Shown one piece after another: positions 57,285-64,000 of a stretch of 64,000 nucleotides of DNA (position 1 is its first letter; each line of letters begins with the position of its first letter). Made by a program: the position numbers and the translations under genes. Origin of the DNA: Begonia masoniana. Its lineage: Eukaryota > Streptophyta > Magnoliopsida > Cucurbitales > Begoniaceae. The notes under the pieces were generated by a model that ran no database searches, was not told the DNA's origin, and was given only the letters and a program-made list of their open reading frames with translations. The stretch covers positions 11,916,301 through 11,980,300 of the forward strand of contig CM039510.1 of NCBI GenBank assembly GCA_022432975.1, read 5' to 3'.

Positions 57285-60200
57285 ATGGTGAGAGGACATC
57301 AGGAAGAGTCAAGTGAAAGCTCTCATTCCATTGACAGACTAACTGAACTGGTGGGAGTACAGTCCCGTATGGTGGAACATATGATGGCCCGAGAAGACAG
57401 CGGGAACAATAACAATAATAACCATGGAAATGCTGCACGTGACAACAGTGGAGATAGATTCCGGCGACTCCAGCCGCCTTCATTTGATGGACTGTCTACA
57501 GACCCGACCCGTGCTGAAACCTGGATTCGAACAATGGAGAAGATGTTCAGTTATGCAGAAGTGGAAGACAACAAGAAAGTTGTTTGTGCCACGTTCTATC
57601 TCACCGAAAGTGCAGGATTTTGGTGGGACACAGTGCAGTCGACTACAGTGGCATTAAGCTGGGAAGGATTCAAGGGAATCTTCTACTAGAAGTACTTTGA
57701 CCGTGGAGTGAGGAAGGAGAAATTGCTTGAATTCTCTCGGCTGCGACAATATGGGTCAGTGGCCGAATATGTTCAGAAATTTGAGTCATTATCCCGATAT
57801 GTAACGCACTTGGTGGCCACCGACGAGAACAAGGTACATCAGTTCATTCAAGGACTGAAGATGGATTTGTTACGTGGGATCACGACTGGGGGTTTTGATG
57901 AGGCACCGTATGTGAAGGTGGTGGCCAAAGCTTATCAGTTAGAGGCCTTAGAAATAAAGTCCCAGAGACAAAGAAATTCACCAAGAGGAATTATTCGGAA
58001 TGTTCCTCAACAACAACAAAGAAGTCAGAATTTGCAATCTCAACAGCAACAAAACAGGGACACAAGAGGCCCAATGAGACCATCATCTATCAAGACAAGG
58101 GAAAGAGACCAATGGAGGCTCCTCAACTTCCAGCGTGCCCAAGATGCCAGAAAATTCATAGAAGGGATTGCAGACTCATTACCGGTCAGTGTTTCTGTTG
58201 TGGCAAAGGAGGCCATCATGTTCGGGATTGTCCGATGCCGGACACGAGATCAAACCTTGCCGTACCTAGAGTGTTTGCAATGATGGAGGATGTTGATGAC
58301 ACTGCTCAGCACATAGTGATTACAGGTACAATTTCAGTATGTGATGCACCTGCTTATACCTTGTGGGACACGGGGGCCACACATTCATTTGTGGCCATGG
58401 ACTTCGTAGTTAGACAGAAGTTTTGTAGTACGTCGTCATATCAGCCCTACAGAATTATGCTACCGTCTGGAGAGTTTATGCACTCCGAGCAAGTTGTACG
58501 GGGTGATATAGTGTCAGTAGAGGGACCAGAAGTTGTATGCCAATCTCATCGTCATCGGGATGAAGGGATACGATGTTATTCTGGAGATGGACTGGCTGTT
58601 TAGACATTATGCCACCATCAACTAGTAGGTCCGGGCTTGTGTCGTTTAAACGCCCGAATGAGGTAGAATTCTCTTATCAGGCAATACCGAAGAAACACCG
58701 TATGCCTGTTATATCTTCCTTGAAAGCTCAACGGCTGATGAAGTCAGGGTGCATCGGATTCCTGGCCCATGTATTAGACGTTCAAAGGCAAGGTGAGATG
58801 GAACTTCAAAATATTCCGGTAGTACAGGACTTCTCAGAGGCTTTCTTAGATGACTTACCGGGATTGCCACCTGATCATGAAATTAAATTTGACATTGATA
58901 TATATCCTGGTGCTGAATCGGTATCGAAGAATTCGTACCGTATGGCGCCGATTGAGCTGAGGGAGTTGAAGGCTCAGCTAAAGGAATTGGTGGACAAGGG
59001 CTTTGTACGCCCTAGTTTCTCTCCGTGGGGTGCTCCCGTCTTGTTTGTCAAGAAGAAGGATGGGTCCCTACGGATGTGTATTGACTACCGTGAGCTGAAC
59101 AAGTTAACGATCAAAAATAAGTACCCATTGTCGAGAATCGATGATTTATTTGACCAGCTACAAAGGGCTCGGGTATTTTCTAAGATTGACTTACGCTCCG
59201 GCTATTACCAATTGAAGGTCAGAGCTGATGATATTCCAAAGACCGCCTTCAGGACCCGGTACGGACATTACGAGTTTTTGGTGATGTCGTTCGGGTTGAC
59301 TAATGCCCCCGCGGCATTTATGGACTTGATGAATAGGATATTCCAGGAGTTCTTGGACAAATTTATAATCGTCTTCATCGACTACATCCTGGTTTATTCT
59401 CGGAACGAGGAAGAACATAAAGAGCACTTGGCTATTGTGTTGTCAACTCTAAAACAACATCAATTATATGCCAAGCTATCAAAATGTGAATTCTGGTTGA
59501 GTAGGATTAACTTCCTAGGCCACGTGGTGTCTGCAGAGGGAGTGTCCGTGGATCCAGCCAAGATTCTGGCAGTGAAGGAATGGCCAAGACCGAGAAGTGC
59601 CAGTGAGGTACGGAGTTTTATCGGATTAGCTGGTTATTACAGAAAGTTCATCAAAGGATTCTCTGTGATAGCGAAGCCTATGACCAGCTTAACGAGGAAG
59701 GACATCAAGTTCAGGTGGTCTGAAGCTTATGAGCTGAGTTTTCAAACACTTAAGCAGAAATTGACTATTGCCCCTTTGTTAGTATTGCCAGTTGAAGATG
59801 GCAAATTCACTGTATATTGCGATGCGTCCAAGATTGGCTTGGGATGTGTGTTAATGCAAGAAGAGAAAGTGATAGCATACGCATCTAGGCAATTGAAGAA
59901 CCATGAACAAAATTACCCTACTCATGACCTCGAGCTAGCGGCAGTTGTGTTTGCTGCTGAAAGTATGGAGACACCATTTGTACGGACAATCGTGTGAGGT
60001 GTTTTTCAGATCACAAAAGTCTGAAGTACATCTTTACTCAGAAAGAGTTGAACATGAGACAAAGACGGTGGTTAGAATTTGTGAAAGATTACGATGTTGA
60101 GATTAAATACCACCCAGGTAAAGCTAACGTAGTGGCCGATGCATTGAGCAGGATGTCAACTACTATGCAACCAGCTATATCAAACGTGTCGATGCCTTTG

Positions 60201-61505
60201 AGGACTGAGATACAGAAATTCGATATGGAGATAGTTTCTGGACTATCGGCCATACTAGCAGACTTGACACTACGGCCCACCGTCCTAGACCAAATTAAGG
60301 AGATCCAGAAGACCAATTCAAAGGAGATGGCTGATATTGTGAGCAAGTTACCTATAGCCTCTTCTGATTTCAGTTACTCAGGAGATGGTATTCTGAAGTT
60401 CAAAAACAGATGGTATGTTCCGAAAGACGAAGAGCTACGGAAGCACATCTTGTCAGAAGTCCATTCATCTTCTTTCTCTGTGCATCCTGGAAGTACAAAG
60501 ATGTATCAGGACTTGAAACTTCACTTCTGGTGGCCGAATATGAAGAATGAAGTGGCCAAATATGTGGAGTCGTGTATGATATGTCAACAGGTCAAAGCTG
60601 AACATCAACGACCAAGTGGAACGCTTCAGCCTCTTCCAATCCCCGAATAGAAAAGGGAGAACATAACGATGGATTTTGTTGTTGGCCTACCAAGAATAGC
60701 TAAGGGCCATAATAGCATTTGGGTCATAGTGGACAGATTGACGAAGTCGGCCCACTTTCTACCTGTGAAGACGACGTACTCCATGGATCAGTACGCAGAG
60801 CTGTATATTAATGAGATTATTAAGCTGCATGGCATTCCTATATTGATCGTCTCAGGACCGTGATCCCAGATTCACTTCTAGGTTTTGGAAAAGTTTGCAA
60901 AGCTCCTTGGGCACTAGATTGGACTTCAGCACGGCATTTCATCCACAAACGGACGAGCAATCTGAGAGAACGATTCAGACATTGGAGGATATGTTAAGGG
61001 CGTGCGTGCTGGAATTTAATGCCCCTTGGAGTAGATATTTGCCACTTGTGGAATTTGCTTACAATAATAGCTACCAGGCTACAATTGGCATGACTCCTTA
61101 TGAAGCTCTTTATGGCAGAAAGTGTAGATCCCCGTTGTGTTGGAATGAGGTCGGAGAAACCAAGCTTATTGGCCTGAGTTGCTACAACAGATGTCAGAGG
61201 TAATTGTTGCTATCAAACAACGAATAAAGAGTTCTCAAAGTCGGCAGAAGAGTTATGCAGACCATAGGAGAAGAGACTTAGAGTTCGCTGAGGGCGATGA
61301 AGTATTCTTGAAAGTGTCACCTTTCAAGGGCGTAATGAGATTTGGTAAGAAAAGAAAGCTCAGCCCATGATTCATTGGCCCTTTTCCCATCTTGAAGCGT
61401 GTGGGGAGCATGACTTACAGGCTACAGTTGCCAGCGTCTATGGATGGAGTTCACAATGTTTTCCATGTTTCGATGCTGAGGAAATGTGTACGAGATCCTA
61501 ACCCG
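57285..61505 (+). pseudogene. L3 gag-pol, heavily decayed and truncated
   Basis: Gag starts MVRGHQEESS and holds the DRFRRLQPPSFDG block and a CCHC knuckle (CFCCGKGGHHVRDC, about 58190-58232). Stops lie at 57687, 60648 and 61368. Frame changes occur near 58090, 58535, 58620, 59958, 60855 and 61170. Protease keeps DTG (about 58366). In RT the catalytic FIDD reads FIDY (codon 59383-59385), which would abolish polymerase activity. RNase H, the integrase HHCC finger and the later integrase core follow, with QTDEQSER where QTDGQSER is usual. Compared with the L4 polyprotein it is the same overall type but a separate family. The last bases before 61505 are an abrupt junction. Confidence 0.93.
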
Positions 61506-62243
61506 AAACCACCCGACAGAAGTGAAAACCTAGTATCTCTGTGATGTAGGGCCTTAAGGGCCACCCTACGTGTATGAACTTACCTGTTATCCGTGAAGTT
61601 CCAAGCTTTGTTCGTACGTCTTTGGCGATCCACGGATCTACATCATGCACGATAAAAATATAAACCAAATAGCAAAATGCTTACTAGTAACTTAGTAGGA
61701 TAAGCTCCTAACTCCATTCAAACCTTTGGAAAACACACTAACGCGTTTTCAGACAAAAACAACAAGTTTTCTCCAAAAACATTAACCCTAAAACTTCAAA
61801 AAACTAACGTTTAACTTGTCCAAACTCGTTAACTATGGTAGATGATTACCTGTAACGGGAAAAATAGAAGAAAACAGAAGAGAGACAGGGGTTGAAAATC
61901 ACCACTGGTCGTCTGTAAGAGAGAAAATAGAGAGGAGAGGAAAATGAAACAGAGAGGTGAAGCTGAGGAGATTTTCACGTAGGAGGAAGAGAAGAGAAAG
62001 CTTGTCTTCTTGCACAAGCTTGGACACTTGACAATCATCTATTGGCTACCTCCCACCAACCTTAATTGGCTTCCTAATTTGCCCCTCATTGGTTTCCAAC
62101 TAATTTGTTAATTAGTTCATCAATTCGGTTTTTCCATTAAAAACTCCGACAAATTCATTAAAACATTCATTGTATTAATATAATAATTCATCCCGCCTAA
62201 TGATTTCGGGAATAATTACCTAGCCAAAATGCCGGGTGTTACA
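61506..62243 (-). mobile_element. L3-like LTR, reverse, terminal segment
   Basis: Starts inside the LTR (ACCCGACAG...GATGTAGGGCCTTAAGG), includes the minus-strand donor ACTTACCTG near 61580 and the leader region, and ends GCCGGGTGTTACA. It is followed by AAGTG (62244-62248), which matches AAGTG at 46225-46229, so this is the far end of the LTR that begins at 46230. Confidence 0.85.
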
Positions 62244-62248
62244 AAGTG

Positions 62249-62279
62249 TATAGTACAAGGTTAAAATTGATAATTACCC
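62249..62279. mobile_element. MULE-type MITE, right tip
   Basis: TATAGTACAAGGTTAAAATT and on to TAATTACCC: the inverted copy of the MITE start at 45445. The next 9 bp TACTTTTAT (62280-62288) are the right target duplication (one mismatch to TAGTTTTAT). Confidence 0.82.
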
Positions 62280-62288
62280 TACTTTTAT

Positions 62289-63202
62289 TGATGATAGATT
62301 ATTGTGATGTTTTATGATATTGAAACCGTTGTTGAGACTTTGATATGAAAATTAGTTTGATTGGTAATATGTTCATAGTTTTACGTAGCATGATTATGTG
62401 TGTATCTTATGCATCATGAAAATATTTTTATCAAGAAAGACTGAATGAATGTACGTACATAGTTGTTATGGGGTGAGTCTGCTATCCCACATGAGGTGGA
62501 CCAAATAATGTCTACTTCTTCTCTTAGACTGAATTAAGCCCAACGTTTGGATTGCAAAGTGAAAGAAAATAAAGAACAAAGATTGAAAAAGAAAATACAT
62601 GTTTTTACGAAATTCCATATTATGTTTATATTATTTATGCATATTTTATTAAGCATTAGACTAATAGATGAATTTTGTGATGCAGGTGAAGATAATGTCA
62701 ACATACATGATAATAGAAACGAATAAAAGATGAGTTGAAGAGGTGCTCCAATGGACGAGGTTGTGGTGTTTTGACTCTTCGAAGATGTTGTTGAGAATAT
62801 GCAATGCACATGACACGTCCATTACAATAGATTGTAAGAGATCCACTTGTCATCAAGAAAATGAAGAATATTAAATAGGCAAAGCATAACTACAAAATAA
62901 TAGTTGCAGTGACACATATTATTAAGAAGACGAAGAATCTCAAATAGGCAAAACATATTGTAAAATACACTAAAAGAGAAAAAATAAATTAAAAGGAAAA
63001 ATACATTTAAAGAATATGAGTAAGATTGCCATTTTTTTACAAATTTAATTCACATGCTAAATGCTAAATTTTAAATTTTAATTGTGAATCATATGAAAAA
63101 TAGTATGTTAGAAGAAATTTAAAAACATTATAAAAAGTTAAAAAATGATAATTATCAAGACAGAAACACTCATTTACAAGAATGAAGAAAAAAAAAATTG
63201 AC
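62289..63202 (+). mobile_element. Old L5 LTR remnant, right part, and unassigned sequence
   Basis: Near 62650-62690 the sequence AGCATTAGACTAATAGATG and GTGATGCAGGTGAAG closely matches the acceptor end of the L4 LTR module (11899-11935), so this is LTR sequence continuing 44623-45444 after the MITE. From about 62870 to 63202 it is AT-rich with nothing recognised. Confidence 0.45.
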
Positions 63203-64000
63203 TGTAACACCCGACATTTTTGCCTATGTAATTTCTCCTCGAATCATTATGTGGGATTCATTTGGTATTAATGCAATGAACGTTTTGTTGGAAAAATCAA
63301 ATCGACGGAAATTATTTATAAATATATATGTATATGTATATTTGGATAATGAGATAAAAACCAAACTATGTATAATCAAAACAAGTCAGTTTGGTTAAAA
63401 ACCAAGGGAGGGGCAAAATAGGTAAATAATTAAGGTGGTTGGGAGGAAGCAAGTGGATGACTGACACTTGGCAACTTGCTGAACAAGGCATACTCCACTT
63501 CCTACGTGAAACCCTCTTCACTTCTCTTCTCTGCTCTCTCTCCATTCTCTTCTCGGCACTCTCTCTTCCAGTCGACAAGCAACCATCGAAGCACCTTCGA
63601 TCTCCTTGGATTTCCTTCTGTTTTCTGACTAAGGTAAGCATCTACTCATGCTAACAAGTTTGGACAAGTTTAATGTGGGTTTTTACCTAAGTTTAGGGTT
63701 ATGGTATCTAGAGAAAACTCACTGTCTTTGGATGAAAACACGTTGGTGTGTTTTCTAAAGATCTGAAACGTGTTGCTGCTGATTCTTCTAACTTATTAGT
63801 TAGCATTTGCAGCTTGTTTAATGTCTCTTCATTGCAACAAACATGTCCGAGCATTCCAGAGACATTCGAGCATACTACATTGCAGCAAACAGGTAAGTTC
63901 ATACCCGTAGATTGGCCCTTATGGCCCTACATCACGGAGGTACTAGGTTATACTGCTGTCGGGTTATTTTGGGTAGAAAAGTTAGAGTTATGTCCTGAGA
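63203..64000 (+). mobile_element. Start of another forward L3 LTR
   Basis: Begins TGTAACACCCGACATTTTTG and runs to the window end. It is colinear with 52835-53640 but diverged. It shows the pyrimidine-rich leader (63500-63625), a donor AAG|GTAAGC near 63634 and the second donor ACAG|GTAAGTTC near 63892, followed by the GGCCCTTATGGCCCTACATC block. Confidence 0.85.

Larger units (their letters stand above)
52835..61505 (+). mobile_element. Forward L3 gypsy element, 3' truncated
   Basis: 5' LTR 52835-57125, primer-binding site 57130-57140, gag-pol 57285-61505. It is cut just before the end of pol by an inverted LTR fragment, so the 3' end of pol, the polypurine tract and the 3' LTR are missing. 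It sits inside the reverse L3-like LTR, and part of that LTR (the counterpart of about 7540-7940 in the solo LTR) is also missing, so one deletion probably removed both. Confidence 0.9.

Noticed and set aside
57285..61505. Endogenous pararetrovirus (caulimovirid)
   Set aside because: LTRs, integrase and gypsy-type Gag are present, and no movement protein was seen.

Overview
This window looks like gene-poor, repeat-dense heterochromatin of a flowering plant, probably a eudicot. It holds several Ty3/gypsy LTR families, a Mutator-like element (MULE) with long terminal inverted repeats (TIRs), a hAT element and a MULE-type MITE. I see no convincing host gene; every long reading frame belongs to a mobile element or is a shadow of a repeat. 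Species cannot be fixed from the sequence. I use private labels for LTR families: L1 (target-site duplication, TSD, AGTTT), L2 (old 1.02-kb LTR), L3 (large LTRs with TGACGTCA arrays), L4 (the almost complete gypsy element), L5 (old LTR split by the MITE), L6 (the LTR after the N gap) and L7 (the LTR nested in its own family).

The main organising fact is a long direct duplication. Bases 1-25196 (copy A, ending at a 100-N gap) and about 36024-56417 (copy B) are near-identical in the same orientation, and differ mainly by transposon events. Copy A has an L3 solo LTR (6318-8561, TSD CAAAT) that is missing in B. Copy B has a nested L7 pair (47340-52477, TSD ATCCA) that is missing in A. Copy A has a complete L4 gypsy element (10951-19785) where B has only a recombinant solo LTR (42528-44617) with the same TSD, CACGA. 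Copy A keeps a hAT element (497-1821) that a 2.2-kb deletion removed from B. The B array has about 30 more repeat units. The gap at the end of A makes two haplotypes placed in series a serious alternative to a real tandem duplication.

Between the copies lie an L6 LTR (25297-27868), an L3 LTR end (to 28252) and a MULE (28320-35283) with a perfect 9-bp TSD, TATATTGTT. The MULE carries two convergent genes, each read from its own TIR promoter. One is a MURA-type transposase with a SWIM zinc finger, broken by stops and an internal deletion. The other is a putative plant transposon protein with a glutamine-rich tail, broken by two TAG codons.

The right part (46230-62243) is one L3 LTR in reverse orientation, bounded by TSD AAGTG inside a MULE-type MITE. 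It was later split by the L7 pair and by a decayed gypsy element (52835-61505), whose 5' LTR carries about 40 tandem 44-bp units, nearly all with the palindrome TGACGTCA. A further L3 LTR starts at 63203 and leaves the window.

The least expected pattern is shared by LTR families that otherwise look unrelated. Each has a splice-like module: an acceptor, a short exon (32-80 nt), the donor AG|GTAAGT, and then about 500-650 nt ending in a branch-site-like CTNAT and GATGTAG or GGTGTAG. Where a TATA box is visible it lies 110-170 bp from the LTR start, so these LTRs may be mostly spliced 5' leader.
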